14,890 bases of DNA from Caulobacter sp. B11 (GCF_002737765.1 NZ_PEGG01000238.1:1-14890); one strand, 5' to 3'; counted from the stretch's first letter, positions 1 through 8,445 are shown. The notes: generated from the letters alone by a model not told the origin. Numbers and translations are program-made.

Positions 1-3000
1 GGTCAGGGCCGTGTCCGCGCTGGCCCGCGTCGTCTGCTCGCTGACGATCGCGGCTTCGGCCGTCCCTAGGCGCGAGCCCTGCGCCGTCGTGATCGAAGTC
101 AGGGCCGTGTCGGCGGTGGCCCGCGTCGTCTGCTCCGTGACGATCGCCGCCTCGGCCGTCCCCAGGCGCGAGCCCTGCGCCGTCGTGATCGAGGTCAGGG
201 CCGTGTCGGCGGTGGCCCGCGTCGTTTGCTCGGTGACGATCGCCGCCTCGCCGTGCCCAGGCGCGAGCCCTGCGCCGTCGTGATCGAGGTCAGGCCGTGT
301 CGGCGTTGGCGCGCGTAGTCTGCTCGATGACGATCGCCGCCTCGGCCGTCGTCACCCGCGCCGACATCACCGTCACGCTGGTGATCGTGTCGTCGGTGCG
401 GATCTGCTCCTCGCGCACCACGACGCCCAACGGCACGCCGTCCAGATGGCTGAGCGCCTCCTGATAGAGGCGGTCATCAACCGAGGTCATTGTCTGGCGG
501 ATGATCGCCTCGGCCGACAGATCGGCCGCCGCGAAGATCTCGGCGATCCGCGCCCCGCGTCCGCTCCGCCAGGCTGGCCGTGCCCGGCCCGCCGATCGCC
601 TCGACGATGTCGCGCAGTTCCCGGGAAGAAGCCCGCCGATCGGCCCCGCGCCGCTTGAAATGGCTTCGATGGCCACCCCAGCCTCTTCAACGCCGGCGCC
701 AACAGCGCCGATCGCCTGTTCAAGGCCCCTTACTGACCGGCGCTCGATAATCGCTCCGCCCAGCCCCGGCGGCCGACTGGAGGCGGTGCGATAGGAGGCG
801 ATGGGCGCATCGCCGATCGCCTGCAGTTGTGGCGCATAGGGCACGCAAGTTAGCTCAGCCTTCAGGCCGGCCTTGGGCGAGATTCGATTGATGATCACGT
901 CGAGCAATTCGACAGCATGTTCAAACACGCTGACCAAGTCGCCCGGCAGGGGCTGAGCGTTGATGTCAGGCGCGGGCGCGGCGAACCACACCACGTCGTC
1001 CTGGCCGGGGATTGGCTCGAGCGCGAGAGTGACGATGTCCGCGTCAGCCGAGGGTCGCCAGGCCAGGTCGTAGCTTCGCCCCGGCTCCATGATCACCCGC
1101 TCATCGAGCCTGAGCCCACGATGCGCGGCGTCCTCGACGTCGACCACCCGGCCCAGCACTCGGGCAGAAACCTGTCCGACCAGGGCGACATGGTGCGCCA
1201 GCAAGGCGCGGTCGCCCTCGCCGATCGTCAGATATTCGACGTCCTGCTCGAAGGTGAAGGTTTCCGGTCGCAGCAGCCGTTCGGCCAGGATGCGAGCGCC
1301 TTCCCATTCCACGGCGTCGGGATCGGTCTTGTCCCGAACGTCCAGGCTTTCATAGATCGTGGCGGTGTCGAGATCATAACCCGGCGCGAACACCGTGATG
1401 GTGTCGTCGTCATAATCCTTGTCCTGGTTCTGGAAGCGAACCCGAAGGCCATGGACCGTGGCTGGATAGGTCAGGTCGCCGGTGAACCCCTGCACGTTGC
1501 GCGGGGTGAACATCTGCCGCGGATAGGGCTTTTCCCAATCGACCACGACCGACAGGGCGCCGAAATCCAGGGTCGGCCGGGCGCGCCCGCAGGCGGCGAC
1601 GCGCTGCATCAGCTCGCCCACCGCAAGTTCACTGGCCTCGACCAGGTCACAGGTCCAGTTCTCGACGTCGCAGGTTTCGCGCCAGGCGGCCAAAGCGACA
1701 AAGTCGCGCTCGTCGTCGTCGAGTTCGATGTCGGAAAACGGCGGATAGCTGGCCGCGAGAAAGAGGTCAGCGGGATTGCGCGAGGCGATCAGATCGCCCC
1801 GCCCTTCGGCAGTGACCTGGGCCACGATGGAGGTGGCGATGAAGTTGAAGTCGTCGGGCACACCGTTCAGCTGCTCGGTCGCCTTCATCTCGATCTCGAT
1901 CCAGGGCTTTCCGGTCAGGTCGCGAACCGCCGCCTGGTCGCGGAAGGCGCGCAGGCAGACCCAGGTCAGCTCGTCGGAAATCTTGGGATTGTTGATCGTC
2001 TCGGCGCTAACTCGTCGGATATGGACATCATATTCACCCAGGGCGACCGGCCATTCGTGCCCTTCGCGCCAGGCGTCGAGCTTGTCGCGCGTGAAGGTCA
2101 GCAGCCCCCGACGGTGAAGGGGCAAGCTGTCGCGGCGGCCGGATCGCCGCCCTTGGGCCCATAGCGGAATTCGAAGGTGACGCTGCGATTCTTGGGATTG
2201 CCGCTGCTTTCCTTGGTTTCGAACAACCCGGCCATAAAGGCGATGTCGATCGACAGGGCGTCGGCGGCGATCGGCGCACTGCGGGTCACCCAACCCGCCG
2301 CGCTGGTCACGGGGAGACCAAGGCTGTCTTCAACCGGCGTGCGATCAAAAAACAGCGGCGCGATGTCTTCATCGGGCCGGGTGCGCCAGCGCAGCGTGAC
2401 CTCGTCGAAGCTGTCCAGGCTGGTCTGGCCCAGGCGCGGCTCGGCATGATCCACCCAGCCGATCCCGGCCTGGAACATCATGCGCAGATAGACGGTGTTA
2501 TCGACCGTCAGGGTGTACCAGTTGGCGCAACGGCGCGGAAAGATGCGTCGGCGACCCAGCACGATCGGCCAGGCCTCGTGCGGCGCGGCGGCGTTGGAGC
2601 CGCCATTGAGCGAGTAGCGCTCCTGACGGGCGGTCATCTCAGGCTGCTTGATCGGCGCGATGGCGTTGATCAGCAACATGCCGCCGACATTGATTGCGGC
2701 CGCCGCGATGGCGCCGCCCACGCCGCCGATCGCGCCGCCGACAAAGGCCGACAATGCGATCACCGCAACCTGTAGCAGGGTGCGAACGGCATTGGACTTG
2801 GCCATCGGCGCGACGTCGATGAACACCGTGACGCCGGCCTTGGGCCGAATGCGCGACCACAGGGCGCGATCGATCCGAGCCGCGCCCAGCGTCACCCGCA
2901 CCCACGGCCGCAGCGCCGGGTCAAGCGCGCCGAGGCTTTCCAACCGCTCAACCATCTGCAGCAGCGTCATGCCATCGGGCAAGGTGTGCAGGCTGACCTC

Positions 3001-3081
3001 TTCCTCACGCGCGAACGGACGCGGGGTCAGAACCAGGCCGGAGTGGACCGGGCGGGCCAGGGCGTCAGTTGTCATAGACAT
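1..3081 (-). CDS. Tail tip / host specificity protein, gpJ (TipJ-type) with gpI-like N-terminus; 3' end beyond window, frameshifted
   Basis: Central protein of the tail tip that initiates tail assembly and carries host recognition. Read from ATG 3081 (GAGGGG upstream; overlaps the NlpC gene end by 17 bases; a second ATG lies at 3075). Residues about 29-93 look like a beta-grasp domain, followed by a Gly/Ala-rich hydrophobic stretch (99-142), the architecture of lambda gpI; the TipJ/gpJ body follows (APHEAWPIVLGRR, ANWYTLTVDNTVYLRM). No separate gpI gene exists, so I infer an I-J fusion. The frame breaks near 2104-2108 in a run of five G; the protein continues in the next frame (LLTFTRDKLDAWREGHEWPV). 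Two further compensating shifts lie near 622 and 560 (restored reading LPGELRDIVEAIGG), and two single-base losses near 250 and 294 create a false stop at 290. The C-terminus is a 32-residue tandem repeat running off the left edge. Family sure; exact length unknown (over 1,020 residues here). Confidence 0.88.
2..350 (-). repeat. 96-bp tandem repeat coding for 32-residue units in the tail tip protein
   Basis: Copies begin (plus-strand reading) at 2, 98, 194 and 289, giving periods of 96, 96 and 95 bases; the fourth is partial and fades near 350. On the coding (minus) strand each unit reads LTSITTAQGSRLGTAEAAIV then TEQTTRATADTA, 32 residues exactly. The near-identity of full copies and divergence of the promoter-proximal copy suggest recent unit duplication. 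Two one-base losses (about 250 and 294) relative to the other copies break the frame. Repeats of this Thr/Ala/Gln type usually form a coiled or beta-structured stalk in phage tip proteins; that role is inference. The array probably continues past position 1. Confidence 0.92.
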
Positions 3082-3529
3082 AGGCCCCCCTCACACGCGC
3101 GCCCCAGCGGCCCTCTCCGACCTCGGCCTGGTCAAGGTCGGAGACACGAACGCCGCAGCCCTTCTGGGTATGGATGAAACGACGACCGCCCAGAGACAGG
3201 GCGACATGGGTCGGCAGGCCGCCGACCTCGAACAGCAGCAGGGAGAAGATCGGATAATCGCCCTGGACTTCACGCCAGCGCGCCGCTTCGGCCCGGACCA
3301 GGGCGGCCATCTGGTCGCCGGCCCTGCGGTCTGTCGTGGCGTAGAGATCAGCCGGTTCGGGCACGACGATTCCGCACTGGTGCTCAAGGATCAGCAGGGC
3401 CAGACCCCGGCAATCGCAGCCCCGGAAGGACCGGCCCCGCTCGAGGAAAGGAATGGGCAGATAGCGCGTCACCCATAGCGACCAGGGCTCCGCTCCGGAG
3501 CGGGCGAAGCGAACCGGGTTCGTCTGCAT
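3065..3529 (-). CDS. NlpC/P60 family cysteine peptidase, tail tip assembly (gpK position)
   Basis: A 154-residue protein with the NlpC/P60 signature: GCDCRGLALL places the probable nucleophile at Cys40 (Asp-Cys-x-Gly), and THVALSLGGRRFIHT places the catalytic His at 108 with a second conserved His at 120. In siphophages these enzymes sit in the tail tip and are thought to cut cell-wall peptide crosslinks or process tip proteins. Lambda gpK pairs an N-terminal JAB/Mov34 domain with NlpC; here only the NlpC part is present. It starts 5 bases after the DUF1833 stop and its last codons overlap the start of the tail tip gene, so the three are likely co-translated. It shows no signal peptide, as expected for a virion or assembly protein. 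Confidence 0.9.
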   Translation of the reverse strand: MQTNPVRFARSGAEPWSLWVTRYLPIPFLERGRSFRGCDCRGLALLILEHQCGIVVPEPADLYATTDRRAGDQMAALVRAEAARWREVQGDYPIFSLLLFEVGGLPTHVALSLGGRRFIHTQKGCGVRVSDLDQAEVGEGRWGARVRGAYVYDN

Positions 3530-3534
3530 GGAGC

Positions 3535-4032
3535 CTATCCGGCGCGAAGCTGGCGATAGAGGTCGGGCGTGGCGCGATAGCCGGCCCGACGATCCATGAA
3601 GCTGGGCATGCGCAAGGTCCCCTGAATCAGGGTCTCGGTGTAGGTGATGTTGGTCAGACGAAGCCGGGTGGTCTTCATCTCGATGATGTCGGGGGCCGAA
3701 ACCCTGACCGCCTCGAACCGAACCCGGGCCTGGCTGGGCAGGCCGCGCAGCGCGGCCAGGACCAGGGGTTCATCGGTGCCGTCGCGGGCGACGATATTGT
3801 TGATCCGGAACTGTCCGCCCTCGAACGGGCTGTCTGGATCACGGGCCGGCCAGGACAGCTCGAATGGATAGGCAATGAAGGTGCGGCCCAGGCTGACCAG
3901 GCTGTAGCCTTCCTCGGCCAGATTGACGACGCGGATCGGATCATTCCAGTCAGGGTGTTCGATCGTGGCAAGCTCGACGGTAATCTCGGCGGACCCGTCG
4001 CCCTTGACGGCCGCTTGCAGCGCCGCCGACAT
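3535..4032 (-). CDS. DUF1833 family minor tail protein (gpL position)
   Basis: A 165-residue protein with a DUF1833-like pattern: an early ELATIEHPDW segment followed by IRVVNLAEEGYSLVSLG, then YPFELSWPARDPDSPFEGG and a later beta-rich half ending RLTNITYTETLIQGTLRMPS. DUF1833 members occur in siphophage tail clusters between the tape measure and the NlpC gene, the site of lambda gpL, so a minor tail or tip-hub role is inferred. The sequence has no cysteine at all, so it cannot carry the iron-sulfur cluster reported for lambda gpL. The start ATG (4032) overlaps the stop of the gpM-like gene in a TGATG arrangement. The family call rests on remembered pattern, not on a search. Confidence 0.8.
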   Translation of the reverse strand: MSAALQAAVKGDGSAEITVELATIEHPDWNDPIRVVNLAEEGYSLVSLGRTFIAYPFELSWPARDPDSPFEGGQFRINNIVARDGTDEPLVLAALRGLPSQARVRFEAVRVSAPDIIEMKTTRLRLTNITYTETLIQGTLRMPSFMDRRAGYRATPDLYRQLRAG

Positions 4033-4388
4033 CAGGCCCGGACCTCAAGCGTAACCCCGACCTTCCAGTCAGGTTTATAGGCTTCGTAGGCGGGCGGTTG
4101 ATCGGCCACGAAGCGCGCCAGCCTGACGGCCTGTTTGACCGGGTGCCACCATTCGAACCAGACGGCGCCGCCGGCCGCATCCTCGAACCAGAAGGCTTCC
4201 AACCAGTCGCGCTCGGCGCTGGTCATCACATAGACCAGTTGAACCATGAATGGCCTGGCCGTGGTGGTGCGGCTTTGCTTCTTGGGACCGCTGTCGACCT
4301 CGGAGGCTTTGCCCAGGACGGGAAAGGTGCTGCGGAAGCCGTCGGTGATCGGCTTTCCGGTTGCCTGGGGCCAGGACGGCACGGGCAT
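4032..4388 (-). CDS. Minor tail protein, gpM-like
   Basis: A 118-residue protein just downstream of the tape measure; lambda gpM is 109 residues and in the same place. Features are a short basic N-terminal half (GPKKQSRTTTARPF), then an aromatic stretch with many Trp/Phe (ERDWLEAFWFED, VWFEWWHPV), and a C-terminal PDWKVGVTLEVRA strand. This Trp-rich, beta-strand-rich layout is common in gpM and related tip-completion proteins. ATG 4388 lies two bases past the tape measure stop, and a GGAGG lies within the last tape measure codons, so translation is coupled. It probably joins the tape measure/tip complex. The name rests on position, length and style. Confidence 0.72.
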   Translation of the reverse strand: MPVPSWPQATGKPITDGFRSTFPVLGKASEVDSGPKKQSRTTTARPFMVQLVYVMTSAERDWLEAFWFEDAAGGAVWFEWWHPVKQAVRLARFVADQPPAYEAYKPDWKVGVTLEVRA

Positions 4389-4390
4389 GA

Positions 4391-6622
4391 TCAGCCTCCG
4401 GTCAGGCGGCGACGCACGCCGTAGTTGGCCGAGAAGGCGCCGTCATAGCGCCCCTCGAACAGGTTGCGACTGCCGCGTTCGACGCGGCGATCGACCAGCT
4501 CGACAATGTCGATGTCCAGAGCGCGGCCGCCCTGGCCGTCGTCGCGCTCGACCGCCGACGCCTGGACAGGGGTGGGGGTGCGGTTGTTCAGATTGACCGC
4601 GATCGGCCCGGCTCCACCCGCCCCATAGGCCGACTGGCCACGCAAGCGCAGATCGGTCATTTCGCGGGCGGCGCGCGCGGCATCGGTCATGAAGCCGTCG
4701 CTGGAAAAGCGCGCGAACCGCTCCTCGCCATATTCGTCGATCTGACGCAGATCACCGCGGTAGACCGGGCCGCCGGTGGCGCGCGGCGCCGACAGGGGCG
4801 AGGACCAGTTGGACCAGGATTGCTGCAGGGTCGGTGTGGTCGCCCCCTGTCCGGGCGAACCAAACACCTTGCCCACGACCTGGCCCAACAGATCAGCGGC
4901 CCAGCCGCCGCTACCAGCCGATCCGCTCCCGCCGAACACCGCCCGGGTCAATTGGTCGGCCAGGGCCGAGGCCGCCGCTGCCCGCAGCCGGCTTTCGAAG
5001 ACCTCGAAGAAGTCGCCGCCCTCAATGGCCGCCAGGACGCCGTCGTGAAAGGCGTCGCCGGCCCCGTCCTTCAGCCAGCCGAAATCAAAGTCCGCCCGCG
5101 AAGGCGGGGTGATCTCGACCTTGGGCGGCCCGGCGGCCACGAAGCCCTCGGGATTGGACCTGGCATGGGCCTCGGCCTTGGCCTCGGCGACGATGCGTTC
5201 CTGCACCAGGGCCTTGGCCTCGAGCAGGTCAACGCCCGCCTTCACCAGGGCGTTGATGTCGTCGTAATAGGCCTTGATGCGGTCGAGATAGTCGATCGTC
5301 GAGGCGTCGCCTCGGGCCTGGGCCACGGCGCGCGCGGTGGCGTCGGCATAGTCCAGGGCGGCGCCGGCCGCTGAGCGGGTGGCCAGTTCAAGCTTCTCGG
5401 CCTCGCGCCGGGCGCGCTCGAGCTCGGCGCGGGCCGAGGCGGCGCCGGAGCTGGAGCCACCGCTCGAGGATGAGGGCAGGTCTAGTTGCAGGCCGCCGAC
5501 CGGGCGCTTCTGGTCCTCGGTCACCCGCTTGGCGCGCCTTGCATCGATCTCGCGGGTCAGCCCATCCCATTCGGCCGTCAGGCGGGCCATTTCCACCTGC
5601 AGAGGGCGGGTCAGGTCGCCGGCGCGGTCGCGCATACCCCCCTGCTGGATCTTCGTCATGCGCGCATAGGCGGCGTCCCGACGATCGGTCAGCGCCTGGA
5701 GCCCACGCTCCTCGACCTTCTTGAAGCCCTCGAAGAAATTATTGGTCTCGCGCGCCAGGTCGCCAATCGTGCGCATGACGCCCAGCAGGGTGGGCACCAG
5801 ATCAACGAAGGCCTGCTTGAACTGGACATTGATGATCTGGGACGAGGCTTCAAACCTGTCATTGGCGTCGCCAAGGCGGGCCACGACATCGCGGTCCATC
5901 ACATAGCCCAGCCCATGGGCCGCCGACCGGTAGCTATCCAGGGCGTCAACGCCCTGACGGATCAAGGGCAGCATGGGGGTCAGGCCCAGCTTGTCGGCGA
6001 TCGCCGCTTGCTCGGCGGCATTGGAGACCGCCGAGATCCTGTCGATCGTGGCCCGCAAGGCGTCATCGAAGGTATCGAAGCTCTTGAGCTGCTCGCGGGT
6101 GAAGCCCAGCGCCGTAAAGGCCTTCATCGCCTTGGGGCTCAGGCCCGACTGGGCTGCGCCGAGGGTCACGGTAAAGGCCTTCAGCGCGGTGTCTGCGTCC
6201 TCGGCGGCTCCCCCGGTCTGCGATACGGCATAGCGATATTCCTGAAGCGTGTCGGTGGACGTCCCCGCATTGGCCGCAGCATCAGCGATGGCGTCGCCGA
6301 ACGTCAGGGCCGCCTTGGTCCCAGTGATCAGGGTCGAGGCGGCGACCGCAACGACCGCGGCCCCGGCCGCGAACGCCGTACCGAGACCGCCAAAGGCCGA
6401 GGCGACATTGCCGATGGCCCCTGTCGAGTTGGACAGGTCGCTCACCTTGTCCTTCAGGGCGCCGACCCCGCGCGACACCGCCACCAGGTGAGGCGGCAGG
6501 CTGGCGGCCTCCTTCTTCATCTCGCGAAATGAGCGGGCGCCCTTGGCGCCGAAATCCTCGACGCCCTTGGTGGCGGCCTGGCCGCCGACCAGGCCCAGGC
6601 GAACAGCGACATCGACGCTCAT
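4391..6622 (-). CDS. Tail tape measure protein
   Basis: A 743-residue protein that sets tail length and scaffolds tube assembly (gpH position). The N-terminal part is alpha-helical, with a Gly/Ala hydrophobic segment at about residues 81-100 followed by ALTFGDAIADAAANAGTSTD, typical of tape measures. Long charged helices follow; a Ser/Gly linker lies near residue 384, then a coiled-coil stretch rich in Arg, Glu and Ala. The C-terminal region carries RATGGPVYRGDLRQIDEYGEERF (about 613-635), a motif often seen near the end of tape measure proteins in lambda-like alphaproteobacterial phages. At roughly 1.5 angstrom per residue, the length implies a tail of about 110 nm. ATG 6622 overlaps the stop of the G-T extension by four bases (ATGA). 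The frame is intact throughout. Confidence 0.93.
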   Translation of the reverse strand: MSVDVAVRLGLVGGQAATKGVEDFGAKGARSFREMKKEAASLPPHLVAVSRGVGALKDKVSDLSNSTGAIGNVASAFGGLGTAFAAGAAVVAVAASTLITGTKAALTFGDAIADAAANAGTSTDTLQEYRYAVSQTGGAAEDADTALKAFTVTLGAAQSGLSPKAMKAFTALGFTREQLKSFDTFDDALRATIDRISAVSNAAEQAAIADKLGLTPMLPLIRQGVDALDSYRSAAHGLGYVMDRDVVARLGDANDRFEASSQIINVQFKQAFVDLVPTLLGVMRTIGDLARETNNFFEGFKKVEERGLQALTDRRDAAYARMTKIQQGGMRDRAGDLTRPLQVEMARLTAEWDGLTREIDARRAKRVTEDQKRPVGGLQLDLPSSSSGGSSSGAASARAELERARREAEKLELATRSAAGAALDYADATARAVAQARGDASTIDYLDRIKAYYDDINALVKAGVDLLEAKALVQERIVAEAKAEAHARSNPEGFVAAGPPKVEITPPSRADFDFGWLKDGAGDAFHDGVLAAIEGGDFFEVFESRLRAAAASALADQLTRAVFGGSGSAGSGGWAADLLGQVVGKVFGSPGQGATTPTLQQSWSNWSSPLSAPRATGGPVYRGDLRQIDEYGEERFARFSSDGFMTDAARAAREMTDLRLRGQSAYGAGGAGPIAVNLNNRTPTPVQASAVERDDGQGGRALDIDIVELVDRRVERGSRNLFEGRYDGAFSANYGVRRRLTGG

Positions 6623-7406
6623 GACGGGGGATCATCCTCTGATGAACGACGCGCCGAGACGGCCTTGCGCGCCCCGGCCTCGAGCACGGTCAGCAAGGGC
6701 CGCACAAGGCTCCAGGCGACATGGGCGGGGTCATGGATCGCAGCGCAGGCCGGCCAGTCCAGGCGAGGGCTCTGGTCGGTAAAACGGGGATGGTCGCGGC
6801 CGTGCCACGCCCCGCCATGAGCGGCGATCGACCAGGCCTCAAGCTCGGCCGGATGCAGCGGCCGGTTCACCCGGCGTTCGCACGCCGTCTGGCTGACGCG
6901 GCACGGATATCCCAGCGCCGCGCAGCCGTCACAGTGGGCGCCCCCTCCGGAAAAGAGGTATCGGGCGAGAGCGCCTACTCTTTTTTTGCGCGGACCAGCC
7001 CCTCGCCGGCTGCGTTGGCGGCCTGGCTGAACAGGGCCAGATTGCCGTCACGGCGAAACAGCTGACAAAACACTTCTCGCGAAGGCTCGACGCTGGCGGT
7101 GGCGGAACGAACTGCGGAGACCACGCGAACGGCCAGCTCCGAATAGATCATATGGGCGGCGGCCGTTTCCCAGGACTCCTGGTCTTCGATCAGATCCTTC
7201 AGGTCGGCCGGCGACCAGCCATAGAGCCTTGTCGCCTGTCGCAGGGTATCCTGAGCTTCGACCAACCTGGCCACGCGGGCCCGCACGATGCTCCAGTCGC
7301 GGCTTTCCGGCGGCCGCATGGTGAGGACCACGCCTTCGTTGAGCGGCACATCACGCGGCCCTGAGTCGAGCTCCAGGCCCAGGTCCGCCAGGGGATTGGC
7401 CGCCAT
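6619..7406 (-). CDS. Tail assembly chaperone G-T fusion made by -1 ribosomal frameshift
   Basis: The G frame stops at 6975, but the -1 frame is open through the stop and on to 6619. A slip on the A7 run at 6981-6987 would join the first 142 residues of G to about 120 more, giving a protein of about 262 residues, close to lambda gpG-T. The extension begins RVGALARYLFSGGGAHCDGC, contains four cysteines (CDGC, then C-x5-C-x6-C), and ends AVSARRSSEDDPPS. The alternative is a separate gene from GTG 6870 (83 residues), but that has no ribosome binding site and would discard the cysteine segment. In lambda the T part binds tail tube subunits and the G part the tape measure. The extension's end overlaps the tape measure start (ATGA). 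Confidence 0.78.
6975..7406 (-). CDS. Tail assembly chaperone G
   Basis: A 143-residue protein (lambda gpG is 140) lying between tail tube and tape measure, where siphophages encode the chaperone coating the tape measure during tail assembly. The start is ATG 7406, which overlaps the tail tube stop in TGATG; the longer open frame upstream is a shadow of the tail tube gene. The first part is acidic with a strand-like core (LNEGVVLTMRPPESRDW), the rest mostly helical (RVARLVEAQDTLRQATRLYG; HMIYSELAVRVVSAVRSA). It ends RAKKE, with the A7 slippery run two codons before the stop. Not a virion part by analogy with lambda. Confidence 0.85.
   Translation of the reverse strand: MAANPLADLGLELDSGPRDVPLNEGVVLTMRPPESRDWSIVRARVARLVEAQDTLRQATRLYGWSPADLKDLIEDQESWETAAAHMIYSELAVRVVSAVRSATASVEPSREVFCQLFRRDGNLALFSQAANAAGEGLVRAKKE
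6981..6987 (-). promoter_or_regulatory. -1 slippery heptamer A AAA AAA (followed by G) in the tail chaperone gene
   Basis: On the coding strand the end of G reads GCA AAA AAA GAG TAG. The phase fits X XXY YYZ with both tRNAs re-pairing on AAA after slipping back one base. The next codon is then AGA and the frame stays open for about 360 bases. Location (last codons of G), direction (-1) and spacing (two codons before the stop) match the G/G-T system known from lambda and many siphophages. Because other homopolymer runs here have indels, the true run length needs checking. Confidence 0.78.
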
Positions 7407-8388
7407 CAGTAGGCCGCCACGCCATTGGCCAGGGTGATCACCGCCGCGGAGGCTTCCGAGGTCTGGCCCGCCTCGACCGAGAAGTCGGCCGACATCTGGC
7501 CGCCGCTGCTGACCTCGTTCTGGGGCTGGTTGAACTGGGCGTTGGGCAGCTCGATACGCAGGTAGCGGTTTTCGGGATCGTCCGGCGCGGTCGCCTCGAG
7601 GGTGATCTTGCCGCTCGCGCCGGCGCGGCCGAGGTCGCGGAACGCCTTGCCGCGCCCATAGAGCTTGAAGCTGGCCGTGGCGTCGGCCTCGCCGAAGTGA
7701 TGGAAGGTGGGCCATTCATCGCCCGACATGCCCTGGACCATCTCGACACCCCGATTGAGGTTGATGTCGATGTTGAGGGCGTCGCCGACCACGCCTTCGT
7801 CGAACAGGACACGCCAGCGCCAGTCGCTGAAATCATCGGCGGCGGCGGCGGCCGACACGGCGCCGGCCGGCCAGGCGTCGTCGACAGCGTCGCCCAATCC
7901 CATCAGGGTCATGTTGAAGCGGGCGACGTTCTCGGTCTTGGCGGCCGAGATCTGCAACTCTGCCAAGGCGACACCGCGATCGATGGTGAAATCGTCCTCG
8001 GCATATTTGTGCGCCAGGCTGAGCAGCTGCGCGGGCCCCTCGCCGCCGGTGTCGAAGACATGGACGAAATCTCCATCGGCGCCGGTCGCCGGGGCCCGAC
8101 GAAACCCCGCCGACAGCCAGTAGCCGGCCTCGGTGAGATTGATCGGCGTGGTGCGACGCAGGGAGCCGCCGGGCAAGCCCCGGCGGCGCTCGCCGCTGTC
8201 GCGGCTATTGGCCTCGGCCAGGCCCAGCTGGTTGTCGCGAACCAGGCCGCGCTGCAGGCCGGCGGTCAGGCTGTAGAAGCGCACGGGCTTCCATCCCGCA
8301 CTGGGGATCACGCCCCCGTGGTTTCAAAGGCCAGGCGGGTCTGGACGGCGCGGCCGCGCGTTGAGGCGGGAAAGGTGGTGGCGACCAT
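7406..8388 (-). CDS. Major tail tube protein (gpV role), one frameshift near the N-terminus
   Basis: Forms the stacked tube of the tail. The uninterrupted frame starts only at GTG 8311, but an AGAGGA-preceded ATG at 8388 opens a frame reading MVATTFPASTRGRAVQTRLA then FETTGA, which hits TGA just where VIPSAGWKPVRFYSLTAG begins in the next frame. Adding one base to the run of five G near 8313-8317 joins them into a protein of about 328 residues. The N-terminal part (PVRFYSLTAGLQRGLVRDNQ, then TPINLTEAGYWLSAGFRR) and the later core (FSDWRWRVLFDEGVVGDALN, GKAFRDLGRAGASGKITLEA) fit large alphaproteobacterial tail tube proteins of Phage_tube type. It is followed without gap by chaperone G. The family is inferred from pattern and place. 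Confidence 0.83.
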
Positions 8389-8445
8389 GAAAGGTTCCTC
8401 TGGATAGCTGGGCGGGACCTCGGACGAGGCAGAAGGGCGTTCGCG

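Noticed and set aside
11..283. Plus-strand repetitive 90-codon frame
   Set aside because: It is the opposite strand of the 96-bp repeats that code for the tip protein; the minus reading joins the known gene.
1..350. CRISPR array
   Set aside because: The repeats are directly adjacent, 96 bases long, without spacers, and in frame with the tip protein.
917..2164. Long plus-strand open frame of 415 codons opposite the tip protein gene
   Set aside because: It mirrors the coding strand of a recognised gene in high-GC DNA, has no recognisable domain or ribosome binding site, and belongs to a general pattern of antisense open frames here.
5486..6532. Plus-strand open frame of 348 codons opposite the tape measure
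   Set aside because: Antisense shadow of an intact tape measure gene, with no motif.
6619..6870. Separate 83-residue gene starting at GTG 6870
   Set aside because: No ribosome binding site, and the same frame is open all the way up to the slippery run in G, so the frameshift extension explains it better.
6975..7715. 246-codon frame with start at 7715 for the chaperone gene
   Set aside because: The part above 7406 is an Arg/Gly-rich shadow of the tail tube gene; the real start is ATG 7406, overlapping the tube stop.
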